DNA of 64,000 nucleotides, from contig CAUYUJ010020244.1 of assembly GCA_963575745.1 (NCBI GenBank), forward strand, positions 92,501 to 156,500, read 5' to 3'. The translations under genes were made by a program, and so were the position numbers. This document shows, piece after piece, positions 21,546-33,238 of the stretch. The notes under the pieces were generated by a model. It was not told where the DNA came from. It searched no databases and saw only the letters and a program-made list of their open reading frames with translations. Source of the DNA: Prorocentrum cordatum (Eukaryota > Sar > Dinophyceae > Prorocentrales > Prorocentraceae). Every line of letters begins with the position of its first letter. Position 1 is the first letter of the stretch.

Positions 21546-22253
21546 AATTTTGCTGTCAGTCTTTACGCTTTAGGCTCATAAGATGGTAAGGAAGTCTCCT
21601 GCGAAACGCCTGTCCCGCTCTTCCGACTGGCCTCGGGGTGCGGCAGGGAGGAGTTATTCATAAAGAGTGGAATGGAGGAGGAGGAGGAGGAGGAGGAGGA
21701 GAAGGAGGAGGAGGAGGAGGAGCAGGTAGGGCGCCCGCGCCATTGGCGGCCCCGATCGGGCCAGTCGATTCGGATCAGGGCTCGAGCTGCGGATCGGCCT
21801 GGACCGAGAGGAGCCGTCGTCGGCGTCGTGGTGGTGGTGGTGGTCGTCGTCGTCGTCGCCAGCGGCGCCCGAGGCCCCAGCAGGCGCGGCAGGCGCCTCG
21901 GAGAGCCGCGCCGCCTGGCCCCGCTGGCGGGGCCTGCCCATCCGTCCTTCTCCAGGCCCTCCTCGTCCCTCAATCTCCTCCCGACCTCCTCAGCCTCCTC
22001 CCACCTCCTCCTCTCCGTCCTGAGGTTGCAGGCCGCCTCCCTGTCGGTCCAACTTCTCTAGATTCCAAGGCCCGCCCCGTGTGGGGTGTCCCCGCGGTTC
22101 GGCGGGACACCGATCCACCGCTTTTGGGAGTTTTCCTCTTCAGAAGTGTGGGCCCCCCAATGTGGAGATCTCAGGCTAAACAGTCCTGGCCCAGAGCAGC
22201 AGTGGTGTAGCGAACCCGAAGTTGAGCTCGAATGGGAAGGAACGGAACGGAAC
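21546..22253. other. Non-coding stretch with short microsatellites
   Basis: (GGA)n at 21671-21724 and GTG/GTC at 21825-21860. The rest is GC-rich, no gene recognised. Confidence 0.5.
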
Positions 22254-23065
22254 TCCTCCTCCTCCTCCTCCTCCCTCCTCCTCCTCCTCCTCCTCCTCCT
22301 CCTCCTCCTCCTCCTCCTCCTCCATCGTCCTCCTCAACCCACCTCCTCCTCCTCCTCCTCCTCTCCTTTCATTCTCCCTCCTCCTCCCTTCTCCTCCTTG
22401 TCAGCCTCATCCCTCCTCCGTCTCCTCCTCCTCCTCCTCCTCCTCCTCCTGCGCCTCCCTCCTTCCTCCTCCCTCCTCCCTCCTCCCTCCTCCCTCCTCT
22501 TCCCTCTCCCTCCTCGTCTTTCCCTTGGTGCTGACGATGTAGGCACAGGCGTCGTTGGCACGACGCTGCCTTGCGCCCCCTGGCGGCCTTCGCCGCTGGG
22601 AGGGCCTTCGCAGCTCGGGGGGACGGAGAACGACTGTTATTTCGTGGCCCTCCTCCTCTTCCCGTTTTGGACGCCCCAACGGCGAACGGCGCGCGGTTGC
22701 GTCTCTCCTCCATCTTCTCCTCCTCCCTCCTCCTCATCCTCCTTCTCCTCCTCCTCCTCCTCCTCGTCGCCGTCCTTTTCCACAGCCTCATCCTCGTCCT
22801 CCTCCTTCTCCTCCTCGTTCTCCTCCGCCTTCTCCTTGTCCTCCTCCTTCTCCTCCTCCTCCTCCTCCTCCTCCTCCTCCTCCTCCTAGTCCTCCTCGTC
22901 CTCCTCGTCCATCCTCTCGCGTCCTCGCCCTCCTCCTCCTGGCTCTTCATCCTCCGCCTCCTCCACGTCCTCCTCGTCCTTCCTCATCATCCTCCTTCGT
23001 GCCCTCGTCCTGCTTCTCCTTGCCCTCCTCCTCATCCTCCTCGTCGTTCCTCCTCGTCCCCCTCT
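22254..23065. repeat. (TCC)n microsatellite, interrupted
   Basis: TCC arrays at 22254-22530 and 22705-23065 around ~170 bp of non-repetitive DNA. Confidence 0.95.
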
Positions 23066-23338
23066 CTCGCTTGCGCCGTCCCGCACTTGGCCAGGCTAGT
23101 TTCCCCGAGCTGGGCGCCCCGTCGCAGCCGCTCCAGGCGCCGCACCATGCGACGAGCAGGAGCGAAGGTTTGGAAATAAGCACGGCGATGATGGCATGAT
23201 GGTGACGAGGAGGACGAACTCAGGGCTAAGAGCCTCTGTTTCGCTCGCCCCCTCACCATGGCAGAGACCTTGACCCTCGTCCCAGCTACGCGGCACCAAC
23301 TGCGCCGCTAGGTCTTCCTCGAGACCCAGGCCAGCGGC

Positions 23339-23480
23339 AGGTGGTGGTGGTGGTGGTGGTGGTGGTGGTGGTGGTGGTGGTTGTGGTGGTGGTGGTGGTG
23401 GTGGTGGTGGTGGCGGTGGTGGTGGTGGTGGTGGTGGTGGTGGTGGTGGATGGGGGGTGGATGGGGGAGGGTGGGGGTGG
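23339..23480. repeat. (GTG)n microsatellite
   Basis: Nearly pure GTG for 110 bp, then GGGTGGATGG units. Flanking DNA is non-coding. Confidence 0.95.
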
Positions 23481-23599
23481 ATGGGGGTGGCATTGGAGCA
23501 GATGCCTGGAAGTAAGCGGCCAGAGGATGTGCCCCCAGGAGACCATAGAAGCGCCCCAGGACAGGCAGGATGGAGGGTGGAGGGAGGGGCGAGCGATAC

Positions 23600-23760
23600 A
23601 CTACACACATGTTTACGTACACATCGATCTATGTATACATTATATATATAAATATATACATACGTATATGCGTACATGAATGTAGATGATTGTGTACATG
23701 CATGTATTAAATGTATGATGAAGTGAGTCTTCGAACGGGTAAACATCTATAGAATATGAT
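23600..23760. other. AT-rich island next to LINE-B
   Basis: TATACAT/GTACATG-type alternating sequence in an otherwise GC-rich window. It sits directly outside the left edge of LINE-B. Confidence 0.7.
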
Positions 23761-23781
23761 CCTGACTAGGAGCTTGCAGCA

Positions 23782-25175
23782 TCACGTGCGTCTCTGCAGC
23801 CTTCTCGGGTCAGCCCTGCCGCGATGACGGCCTGGGCCACGTGGAGGGTGGCCACCCAGGGTAAGGATTGATGTGCGGGCGGTTGCGATGACGACGCCTC
23901 CGCCCGAGGCGGCGTCCGTGGCGACCGCTAGGGGCGAGGGCCTCCTCCTCCACTGATTGGCCCCCCTCGCTGTGGTGGCCCTCCTTCCCTTGGGGTTCTT
24001 GTGCATCCACTGAGTCTTGGTGTGGTTTTCCCGCAGGCCGAGGACGGCCGACCAGGTCGTCCAGGCGTCCCCCACCGCGAGCATCGTCGCAAGGTCATTC
24101 TGCTCCCAGGTCCTGTCGTCCACGTACAGGTGGAGCTCGACTCTGGGATACCTCCCCCTGATGTCCCGTACCGGCGCCGTCAGCACGGCGCAGAGTGCCA
24201 TCGGTGACCATGGATCTGTCTGGGGGAGGGAAGTGGTCACGTGCTGCTCCTCCCTCAAGGTGCTGCTGCCCAGCTGCAGGTACCTCGTCTGGTCCACCCA
24301 CGCCTCGCCCAGCATGTGGGCCAGGTGGGACGGCATGCCTAATTAGCCGCGTCATCGCGTGCTGCGCTGCTCGCGGGTGCGTGGTGTCGAAGGCGAGGGA
24401 GTAGTCCATGCTCGTCACGTAGTATCCCAGGCTCGCGGCCACGGCGCACGCCGAGGCTGCCTGGTAGGCCTCGCAGCCCCTGCGGGCGCCATTGAGTCGT
24501 CCATCCACTGCTCCTGCCACTCCTGGCAGTCCTTGGAGCGGACGCGCGCAGACGCCCACGCGCGATACCAGGCACTCCCAATCGCGATCGGTCACAGATC
24601 CGCGACGTGGAGGCTGCCGTCGTCGTCGGCCGCCTTCTTGGGCAGGTGCACCTGCCGCAAGCGGCGCCAGCATGCCGGGAGGCAGGCTGCCCTCTCAGAC
24701 TCCCGCAGGACGTGGGTGAGGGCGCTGCTGCAGAACTCCGCGTCGAGGTGCTCGTCGCCCGTCCAGCCGTCGGGCCCTGCCGAGGCGCCCGCCTGTCGCC
24801 GGAGCGCCTCGCGGACGTCATGTTCTTCCAGGTCGTAGCAGCGCTGCTCGGGCACCTGCGGGAGCTGCCGGTCCAGCTCGCTGCGCCACTGCTCCGCCGA
24901 GGGGAGCTCCCTTCGCCAGACCTTGTGCCACCGCCTGGCGAGGAGCTGCAGGCCCCAGTAGGTGTCCGAGGCGTGCTCGTCGTCATCCTTGATGGTGGCG
25001 TCCTGCGGCGGCGTCCCTCTGAGCCACTTGTAGGTGGCCTTCTGGCTGCCCAGGAGCTTGGCCTTCCAGCTGGCCAGTCTCTCTTCCTGCCTCGCAGCCT
25101 GGAGGTCGCCCAGCCTCTTCTCCAGCGCGTCGGCAGCGCGCTCGAGGGCCTGGATCCGCGCCAGCGTGACAGAGG
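23782..25175 (-). pseudogene. LINE-B polymerase segment (inverted)
   Basis: Minus strand, three frames. 25175-24592 is the pre-RT region: a helical part (ARIQALERAADALEKRL, RQEERLASWKAKLLG) and the AGASAGPDGWTGDE box that opens the fingers domain in many LINE polymerases. 24673-24350 carries motif A as MDYSLAFDTTHP (about 24406). 24336-23970 carries motif B (SLPQTDPWSPMAL, about 24231-24193) and the intact catalytic YVDD (24126-24115), then LGLRENHTKTQWM. Catalytic aspartates are present, but at least two frameshifts (near 24595 and between 24386 and 24240) make it non-functional. From about 23970 to 23782 homology cannot be judged by eye. Confidence 0.8.
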
Positions 25176-26229
25176 CATTGAGCCCACCACCATCAAGGAC
25201 CACGCCAAGCTCCTCGGGGTAAAGATCACAGGAGGGAAGCGCCGGCCCCTGGCCGGCTTCGAGATCAGGCGCATCAGCGAGGCGGACGCGATGATCGTCA
25301 AGGCCAGGTCCCTGCCCCACAGGAGCTACGAGCGAGGCCGCATCCTCGCCACCGGGCCCCTCTCCAAGGCAACCTGCGGGTGGCTGGAGCAGCCCATGCC
25401 CGCCAGAAAGGCCAGCGGGCTCCGGAGCGCGGTGGACCGCACCACCAAGCCTCCCAGGCAGAGCGCGCCGCCTCTGAGGCGCCTGGTGCGGGGGCACCGG
25501 CTTGACCCCCAGCATCGGGCCGTCCAGGACGCAGTGATGGCGCTGGCGCGAGTGGCCAGCAAGGAACGGAGCGACGCCAGCAACTTCCCCGCCGAGGCGC
25601 CCTGGGACACGGCGAGGGGCTTCGCGGGCGACGTGCACAAGCTCCTGGCCGGCTCGGGCTGGCAGCCGGCCCAAGAACCCTGGACCTGGGTCCACAGGCA
25701 CAACCACGACCTCCGCTTCACCCTCGACAAGCGGAACGGCAGCTGGACGGGGCCCAAGTCGGTCGGCCACACCCTCTGGGAGGGCTGGCGGCACCACAAC
25801 TTCGGCCTGTTCGTGAACGGCAAGAGGCGGGACGCCGCCTACGCCACGGCCTCCTACGACGGCCAGCGGGTGAAGGGCATCCAGCGCTTCTGCAAGGAGC
25901 CGCTTGGGAAAGCGATGCGGATCCTGACGGGATCGACGGTGTCGCCCATGATGCGCGCCGTGGCCGCCGGAGACCCCAGCCAGGGGGTCTGCCCGTGGTG
26001 CCGGCGCGTACCAGGAACGCTTGATCACTTCGCCTGGCAGTGCGATGCGCCAGACCTGGCGGCGCTGCGGCCCCGGGCCCAGCCCCAGGACGCGCTGCAG
26101 AGGAGACTCTTTTGGCCAATTGGTACACGCCGCTTGAAGACCGAGGACGCCCTCATCTTCAGGTGGGGCGCCGCGCTAGACGACCTGATCCTCCAGCAGA
26201 GGTATGACCACGACGATGTCGTGCACTAG
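25175..26229 (+). pseudogene. LINE-B C-terminal segment
   Basis: Plus-strand open frame from about IEPTTIKDHAKLLGVKI to a stop at 26229. LLGVKI is the strand that follows the thumb/connection in LINE polymerases. Further on come a long helical region, a TWVHRHNHDLRFTLDKRNG segment, and a Cys/His box GVCPWCRRVPGTLDHFAWQC. The last fits the CxxC...H...C zinc knuckle found near the C-termini of these proteins. The frame upstream of 25175 on this strand is only the antisense of the inverted polymerase piece. This half is uninterrupted but lacks its polymerase in the same orientation, so it is not functional. Confidence 0.8.
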
Positions 26230-26262
26230 TTGGTTTAGTGGCCGCGGAGGAGGGGGAGGAGG

Positions 26263-27330
26263 TGGAGGAGCCGACTTCCCAGCCGAATTTCTTGGCGACC
26301 CCCGGCGCGTTCAACCAGACGGACACGCCGAAGACAAATTCTTTGCCTGCGCTGTGGTGGTGTTCGGGCGCCTCATCGCGGTGACAGCGGCGCAGGCCGA
26401 CACTGGGCGAGGCACCATCGTGAGGCTCGGCGTGGGGGGCGGCCTGGCGCGGGGGGGCTTGCAGTGGCTGCTGGTCCGCCGCGCGCGCGCCTGGTGATGC
26501 GAACTCTTCGGCAAGGCAGACGAGATGGAAGAGCTGCGTGCCCAGCTGGCCGCCCTCACGGTGCGTGACGACGGTGCGTGACGCGTGAAGACGGTGCTCC
26601 CTCCCCCACCCCACCGTCAGCTCGTCTGCCAGGATTCGCCGCGCCTTGGGGAGACGGGGGAGACGGAGGTGGAGCACCAGTGGCGCCGGATCCCGGCATG
26701 AGTGCCTGCCACGCGTTCGATTTTGGCGGCACGGTTCCAAGCCCTACTGCATGGACGGCGGCAGCGCTAGCGCAGCCCAGCGGCGCGGCAGCAGCAACTT
26801 GTCAGCCCCAGCGGCTGCAGACGGTCAGGTGCCAGGTGGACCATGGCTGCAAGCCGCCGCCACAGCGTCGACATGGGCAACCGAGGTGCGTGAGCTCCTC
26901 ACGCATGCTAGTGGGCAAGCTTCCTGCCATGGAGGTGCTTTCGGAGCTGCCGCACCTGCTGGAGGGGCCGACGTAGGCGCCTTGGCCCACTCGCTGCCCA
27001 CGGACTTCAAGCGTGCAGGAGCAGGGAGCACGAGTGTACGCCATTGGTTGCAGATGTAGTTCACGGTGTCGGGAGATCGAGGCGGAGACTAGTGGCAAAG
27101 TCTGTAGAATACTGCATCATCGTTGGACTTCGAGCTCGACAAGTGTGGATCGGAACAGGAGTTGATTGCCATGCTCAGCAAGAGTGGCAATCTGGAGCTA
27201 GGCTTGGTGCACTTGACGGCGTATGTGTACGAACCAAGGATTCATGACAAAGTAGAGGAGCTGCGAGGACTATGGCGGTTGCAGTGCCCGGGAGTGTTCT
27301 GGACATCGCCTCGAACTGGCTTTTAACTCA
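26263..27330. other. Unassigned stretch after LINE-B
   Basis: Holds (GGA)n at 26245-26270 and several modest open frames on both strands. No domain recognised. Confidence 0.4.
27123..27326 (+). CDS. Possible short unknown ORF
   Basis: A 67-codon frame of balanced composition (e.g. HLTAYVYEPRIHDKVEELRGLW), unlike the repeat readings around it. The first ATG in frame is at about 27171. No homologue is recognised and there is no SL. It could be a retroelement fragment or chance. Confidence 0.2.
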   Translation: MDFELDKCGSEQELIAMLSKSGNLELGLVHLTAYVYEPRIHDKVEELRGLWRLQCPGVFWTSPRTGF

Positions 27331-27719
27331 CGCGACCAGCCACAGCACGATGGAACACCAGAGGGCAGAACGAGCGGCATCTGAACTTCGCCGGCGTGAA
27401 ACAGAGGTGACCAGAAAAGGCGACGGCAAGGGCGGAGGTCGAGGTGGAGGCAAAACTAAAAAAGGATCGGGGGGAGGCGCGGGAGAGCTCCTCTCAGATG
27501 CCCCTCGCGGATGGCCGAATGCGGATGCAGTGCCATACTTCCCCTCTCCTTCCTCGTTTTCCTTCCAACTGATTCCCTCGCCGTGGCGTTCCAGGAATTC
27601 GGGGCACGTTCCTGCCAGTTGACGCGCACTCTGCTGCGGCTCCTTGGTGGTTGCTGTTGTGTGCTGCCAGGTTATATGAACGATCGGTCCGATCATACTT
27701 GGGATGCGCGAGCAAACCT

Positions 27720-27960
27720 TTAGGGGAAAAACGCGGAGGGACGAGGAGAAAGGAGGAGGGAGGGGCGGAGGGCGAGGAGGGGAAGAGCGCGCAGGGACGA
27801 GGAGAAGAGGCAGGAGGAGGGGCGGAGGGCGAGGAGGGGAAGAGGGCGGAAGGACGAGGAGAGGAGGGAGGAGGGACGGGCGGAGGGGCGAGAATGGCAG
27901 GGAGGGCAAGAAGGGCAGGGAGGGAAAGGGCGGGCCCCTCCCTGGCCCCCTTCCGCAGGA
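27720..27960. repeat. GGA-rich polypurine tract
   Basis: GAGGAGGGGCGGAGGGCGAGGAGGGG-type units, imperfect. 27961-28740 is GC-rich, with a run of ~15 G at 28309-28324 and no recognised gene. Confidence 0.85.
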
Positions 27961-28744
27961 GCAGGAGCCAGAACCGCAGCCGGGACCGGGAGCACGCGAG
28001 GTCGAAGTCGCCGACGCCGCCGAGCACCGCGCTGCTGACGATCACGGGCGGCGGTGGCGGCTGGCAGGTCGCTCGTCGTCGCCGGCCTCCGCCGCTGCCG
28101 CGGCCGCTCATCAGCGGCGAACGTATCCGTATCCTCGCCGTCGCTGCCTGGATTCCCGAGCGCGATCCCGCGGATATGCGGTCGCACGAATGCGTTCCGC
28201 GCGGGGCATCCGCGAAGAAGCGCGTCGTATCCGCTGGGTCGCAGCTTGGGGGCCTGGCCCGCGAGGCCGCGGGTTCGGATATGCTTTTCGCCCACGAGTC
28301 GGGGGGGCGGGGGGGGGGGGGGGGCAGTTTTTCTCTTTTCGGAGGAGGGCGAGTTGAGGCACCGGTCGCTGGCCTATGGGGCGTAGGCCGTCGCCGCCAC
28401 GGCTGGACGCAGCTCGGAAAGCGGGTGCGTGAAACCAGTCGCCCAGGCCCATAGCCGCAAAATTCAAGAGCCTTTGCGCTCTCGGCCTCTTGAGGCCCTA
28501 ACGCCACCGGACACATTCTTGTTGCGGAAAAGCACCAAATCGGACTCCACTTGGTTAACTCTCAGGGGAGAGCAGACATCTGACCTCGGGCATGTGCCTG
28601 TCTGCAGCCTCCCACCTCATGTTGTGGGTGGGGGAGCGTCATTCGGAAGCCAGCAACTTCCCTTCGAGGTAAGAGCGGATGCATCCATTTTGGCAGGTGT
28701 AGGGGAAGCGAGAGCTCATTTGGGGTGCCCAAAGTAAGGCCCGA

Positions 28745-28900
28745 AAACCACTAGGCGTCGCCGTCGTCTTCGTCGTCGTCGTCGCTCAACCTACCCTTGC
28801 TCCTCGTCGTCGTCGTCGCGATCTCTTTGTTGCCGTCTCCGCAGTCGTCGGTGGCGGCGTCGTCGTCCACCTCGTCGCCCCCCTCCCTGCTCGTGCTCCT
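28745..28900. repeat. (CGT)n microsatellite, interrupted
   Basis: CGTCGTC blocks with TTC/CTC interruptions. Confidence 0.8.
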
Positions 28901-28929
28901 CCTGGGCCATCTCTGCGATTGAGGAGGGA

Positions 28930-29310
28930 TTTCCTCTTCCCCTTTCTTCTTCTCCTCCTCCCCTCCATCCTCCTCCTCGTCCCATGCTCCTCATCCATCA
29001 TGGCCCCCTCCTCCTTCTCCGTATACTCCCCAGCCTGCTTCTCATCCTTCCTTTCCTACTCCGAGTCGCAGTCATCTATTCCTATACGTTCCTGGCTGTG
29101 CCTGTGTGGTAAGAGATTCGAGCTCTCTTCATCCTGCCTCTTTTACCATGTCGTCGTCGCCCTCCTCCTCATTTTCGTCCTGCGTGTCATCTCCCTTGTG
29201 TTTCTCCTCGTACCCTTCCCCCTCCTCCTCCGCATCATCATCATCTTCCTCCTCCTCCTCATCATCCTACTTCCCCCTCCCGCTCCTCTCCCTCCCCCTC
29301 CTCCAGCAGG
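28930..29310. repeat. Pyrimidine-rich TCC/ATC tract
   Basis: CCTCCTCC, TCATCATC and CCCTCC blocks. 29311-29960 is non-repetitive, with open frames but no recognised domain. Confidence 0.75.
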
Positions 29311-29964
29311 CTTCGCTGCAGTCGTGTACAGCACGGTCAGACATCGCAACGCTCCGAACCATCGGAATACCGTTATCGCAAACGTGCTGCCTTGTCTGCA
29401 CGATGCCTGTGCCGTGCAAGATGTCCAGTTGGCCTTTGCACATCACACCAAACCGCCTCGGGCCAACATCGGTTTGATGACGAGGCTGGGTTCAGGGCAC
29501 GGCAGGGTGCGCGAGACCACCTGTCCGCCTTCGACACCTCGCAGAAGCTGGCTGCCGAGTGGAATCACTGTTCCATCGGCCGCCGCCAACGAGGCCCCCC
29601 CCCAATATGTGGCGCGCTCCAGAAGAAGAAAGGGCCTCGACTTCGGCGTGTGTCTCGCTCTCGGCGGAAGCCGGCGGAAGTAGAACGGCTAGGGGCCCCA
29701 CCGGCGGATGCCTGGCAGAAGGCGGCGGAAGTCAGTGTGAGACGTCAACATGTTCGGCTCCAGGGCCTGCGGAGCTGGACATTTGGCCACGGTGGGGCGC
29801 AGGAGCTCGTGGACCGCGCTGCGACGGCAGCGCGCGCCCCAGGGGTGCGCCCACCTGCCCCGACGCCCACAGCCAGACGGACAGTCGATCGCAACCACCC
29901 CTCCCGGCAGAGCCTCTCGAGCTCCGCCGCGCCTTCGGTGCACTCCCAGGAAGGGCGCCGCCCT

Positions 29965-30566
29965 GGGGGGAGGAGGGGGAGGAGGAGGAGGAGGAGGAGG
30001 AGGAGGAGGAGGAGGAGGAGGAGGAGGAGGAGGAGGGAGGAGGAGGAGGATCACTGACCAAACTGCCAGGTCAGCGAGCGGGCCGCCATTGAACAGTCCC
30101 GCCAGGGCTGACCGCTTCCCGGTGCCCGGGCGCTCCTCCTCTCTCCTCCTCCTCCTCCTCCTCCTCCTCCTCCTCCTCCTCCCTCCTCCTCCTCCTCCTC
30201 CTCCTTCTCCTCCTCCTCCTCCTTCTCCTCCTCCTCCTCCTCCTCCTCCGCCCGCCTCCTCCTCCTCTCCTCCCTCCTCCTCCTCTCCTCCTCCTCCTCC
30301 TCCTCCTCATCTCTCCTCCCTCCGCCTTATCCTCCTCCTCCTCCTCCTCCTCCTCCCTCCTCCTCCTCCTCCTCCTCCTCCTCCTCTCCTCTCCTCTCTC
30401 CTCTTCCGCCTTATCCTCCTCCTCCTCCTCCTCTTCTCCTCCTCCTCCTCCTCTCCTCTCATCCTCCTCCTCCTCCTCCTCTCCTCCTCTTCCGCCTTAT
30501 CCTCCTCCTCCTCCTCCTCCTCCTCCTCCTCCTCCTCCTCCTCCGCCTCCTCCTCCTCCTCGTCCG
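29965..30566. repeat. (GGA)n then (TCC)n microsatellites
   Basis: GGA at 29965-30051 and TCC at 30133-30566, separated by ~80 bp. The opposite polarity makes a potential long imperfect hairpin. Confidence 0.95.
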
Positions 30567-30867
30567 AAGCCTTTCCTGTCCTCTCGCTCCGCGGATCGGG
30601 GAGCAACACGCTATCAGCTTGCAGGCCATGGGGTGTCGCCGGGCCTCCGCGGCGACGCGCTAAGCACGAGATCCCGAGCGTAGCACCGCTCGGCCCAAAC
30701 TGGCAGCACGACGGACGAGGCGTCCCACCAGCGCATGCCGACGCCGTCGTCCCAACCAACCTCCGCCTCGCCGTCGACGTCCTGCTGGCCAACCAGGCCC
30801 TACACAGCTTGCAAGCGCTGTTGGCAGACACATTGTCATCCGCCTCTCTCCGTGGTCTCGGGGCACA

Positions 30868-31290
30868 TCCGACCGAAGCCCAAGTCAGGACCCACCAAGT
30901 CTGGACCCGCATGCGCGCGGCCGAGGTCGCAAATATGGGCGTTCCCCACTTGGCACGCTCCAGAGAATCGGCGGCGAGCCTGGGGGGGGGGGAAGTGAGG
31001 AGGGGCGGGCCTTCTCAGAAGTCTTGGAAGTCGCCCAGCCTTCTGAGAAGTTTTCTAAGCCTTCCCCGAATGAAGAAAAAAAAAAACCTCTCAGAAGTCG
31101 CGAGGGCTTCTGGGAAATCCCGCCGCCTTCTGAGAAGGCCTTCTCCTTCTCACTTCCCCCCCTCGCTCGCCGCCGAGAAGTACATCCGACCGAAACCCAA
31201 ATCAGGATCCACCAAGTCTGGACCCGTATGCGCGCGGCCGATGTCGCAAATCTGGGCGTTTCTCATTTGGCGCGCTCCAGAGAAGGGCAT
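30868..31290 (+). repeat. ~98-bp direct repeat pair with TTCTCAGAAG spacer
   Basis: Units at 30868-30966 and 31188-31286 share CCAAGTCTGGACCCG, ATGCGCGCGGCCGA and CGCTCCAGAGAA. Between them are several CTTCTCAGAAG / CTTCTGAGAAG near-palindromes. Confidence 0.8.
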
Positions 31291-31306
31291 CGCCTTCGGC
31301 ACGCCT

Positions 31307-31890
31307 CGCCCTGGGCGGAAGCCCGCGGGAGGTGGCGGAAGTAGCACGCCAGCGGGCTCGCCGGCGGGAGCAAAAGCGAGACGCTGACATTGTTTGATCC
31401 AGGGTTTCTGGAGTCGGTCCTTTCTCAGGCGATCGCAAACATGGATCAAGGGGGCGTGGATTAGCGACGGGCCCCGTTCCCATGCGCAGTCACGGATTCC
31501 CGCCGCCGAGCGAGGCGGCACCGGCCGCACTTTGGTGAGGGTACCTCCCCGGACCCATGGATTTGGCGACCGCGCGTCAAATCTATGGACCGCTAATCTA
31601 TTTTTGCGCGCCCCCGACTGAAGTCCGAGGATCGAATCGGATCGGATCTCGACAGGAGGAAGCGTCAGGCCCCGCAGCGCCGTCTGGCCCCCCCCTCCAG
31701 ACCGAGGATCGGATCGGATCGGATCGACTCGACTCTGCGCGCCTCCGACTTTGGCAGGATGACGCGCCTCGCCCTTGGCGGAAGCCGGCGGCAGGCGGCG
31801 GAAGCAGCACAAGGCGGCGGGCTCGTCGGCGGAAGGCGGCGGGCGCAAAAGCGAGACGCCGGCAGTGTTTGATCCAGGGCTTTTGGAGTC
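31307..31890 (+). repeat. Second direct repeat pair
   Basis: 31307-31425 and 31769-31890 share GCGCAAAAGCGAGACGC-like and GTGTTTGATCCAGGG segments. 31620-31735 between them has two copies of GAGGATCGGATCGGATC. Confidence 0.75.
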
Positions 31891-31897
31891 GGCCCTT

Positions 31898-32097
31898 GGG
31901 GAGGAGGAGGAGGAGGAGGAGGAGGAGGAGGAGGAGGAGGAGGAGAGGAGAGAGGAGGAGGAGGAGGAGGAGGAGGAGGATGAGGAGGAGGAGGAGAGAG
32001 GGAGGAGGAGGAGGAGGGAGGAGGAGGAGATGAGGGAGGAGGAGGAGGAGGAGGGGAGGAGGAGGAGAAGGAGAAGGAGGGGGAGGAGGGAGGACTC
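31898..32097. repeat. (GGA)n microsatellite
   Basis: GGAGGAGGA with AGAGAG interruptions. 32098-32460 is GC-rich, no gene. Confidence 0.95.
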
Positions 32098-32460
32098 GAG
32101 GAAGGAGAAACCACCCGGACCCGCTGGCGTTTTTTCGAGGCGACCCCGGGCGTTTACCAAACAGCCCTGCGCCCTGTCCGAGTCCCTCTTCGGGCGCGTT
32201 TGGGACACGACTGCGCGTGTCGGGGTGGTTCTTCTGGGGGTGGATTTTTTGACCTCGCATTGCGTGCCTCGGCCCAGCGATCGCCCTCCGCGAGGCTCCC
32301 ACGGCCGAGGGGATCCGCCGCGCCCGAGCGGCGCAGGCCTGCCTCGCACGGGGCCGCAGGCACCGAGGCTGCCGGGCAGGCGCTGCCCGCCCAGCCGCCG
32401 GCCGCGACTCCGCCGCGGCACCCGGCGCACCCGCCGTGATCCGCGGCGCAGCAGCATCGG

Positions 32461-32517
32461 CCAAGACTCAAGTCGGGCAGGTCCCTCCACAGGGGGGGAG
32501 CATCAAACATGTCAATT
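32461..32517 (+). repeat. Left-end copy of the AAGTCGGGC element family
   Basis: Matches 33239-33290 (AAGTCGGGCAGGTCCCTC then CACAGGGGGGGAGC). The other end was not found nearby. Confidence 0.6.
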
Positions 32518-32615
32518 ACCCTGTGACGTACCCAACCCATTTGTATCAATGGAAACGAGGAGTTGGCCGAAACTTGTATGGACAATCAACTTGATGTGTA
32601 AGCTACTTGGGAGGC

Positions 32616-33095
32616 GTCACTGTGCTGGGCCCCGCAAGCAGGCCTCGAAAGTGGCGACAGTTTCACAGATCGCAGCCCCCCAGGGATGGCGAGATCTAAT
32701 TTGAATCTGCCGTGTGTACCCACTGTGCTGGGCCCCCCAGCAGGCCTCCAAAGTGGCGACAGTTTCACAGATCGCAGCCCCCCAGGGATGGCGAGGTCCC
32801 ATTTGAGTCCGCCGTGGGTACCCACTGTGCTGGGCCCCCCAGCAGGCCTCGAAAGTGGCGACAGCTTCGTAGATCGCAGCCCCCCAGGGATGGCGAGGTC
32901 AAATTTGAGTCCGCCGTGTGTACCCATTGTGCTGGGCCCCCCAGCAGGCCTCCAAAGTGGCGACAGTTTCACAGATCGCAGCCCCCCAGGGATGGCGAGG
33001 TCCCATTTGAGTCCGCCGTGTGTACCCTCTGTGCTGGGCCCCCCAGCAGCCCTCGAAAGTGGCGACAGTTTCGCATATCGCAGCCCCCCAGCTGG
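32616..33095 (+). repeat. 102-bp minisatellite, ~4.7 units
   Basis: TGTGCTGGGCCCC marks units at 32621, 32724, 32826, 32928 and 33030. The period is 102-103 bp, a multiple of three, so several frames stay open on both strands. Units carry GTGGCGACAGTTTCACAGAT and CCAGGGATGGCGAG. No protein domain. Confidence 0.95.
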
Positions 33096-33238
33096 CACGC
33101 AGCGACGAGCGAGGCAAAAGGCAAGGGGGAAGAGATGGGGGGGGGGATAGAGGCAAGGAGACGCGCGAGCAGTGCTCTATTCAAAACGAGAACCCAACGC
33201 AGGAGGGTTGGGAAAAAATAGCCTGCATGGGGACTAGA

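Larger units (their letters stand above)
23782..26262 (+). mobile_element. LINE-B with inverted 5' part (twin-priming structure)
   Basis: The 3' part (about 25175-26262) reads on the plus strand. The upstream part (pre-RT region and polymerase) reads on the minus strand from about 25175 back to 23782. In protein order the last inverted part, just after YVDD, is followed by the first plus-strand part (KDHAKLLGVKI). The two pieces therefore meet at nearly the same element coordinate, as expected for twin priming. The 3' end (GTTTAGTGGCCGCGGA) runs into a GGAGG-rich tract. Confidence 0.75.

Noticed and set aside
24607-25174. Plus-strand N-terminal half of the 540-codon frame
   Set aside because: It is the antisense of the inverted LINE-B polymerase piece, which has clear motifs on the minus strand.
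28660-28702. Possible tiny intron (GAGGTAAGAG ... TTGGCAG)
   Set aside because: No coding frame on either side supports it.
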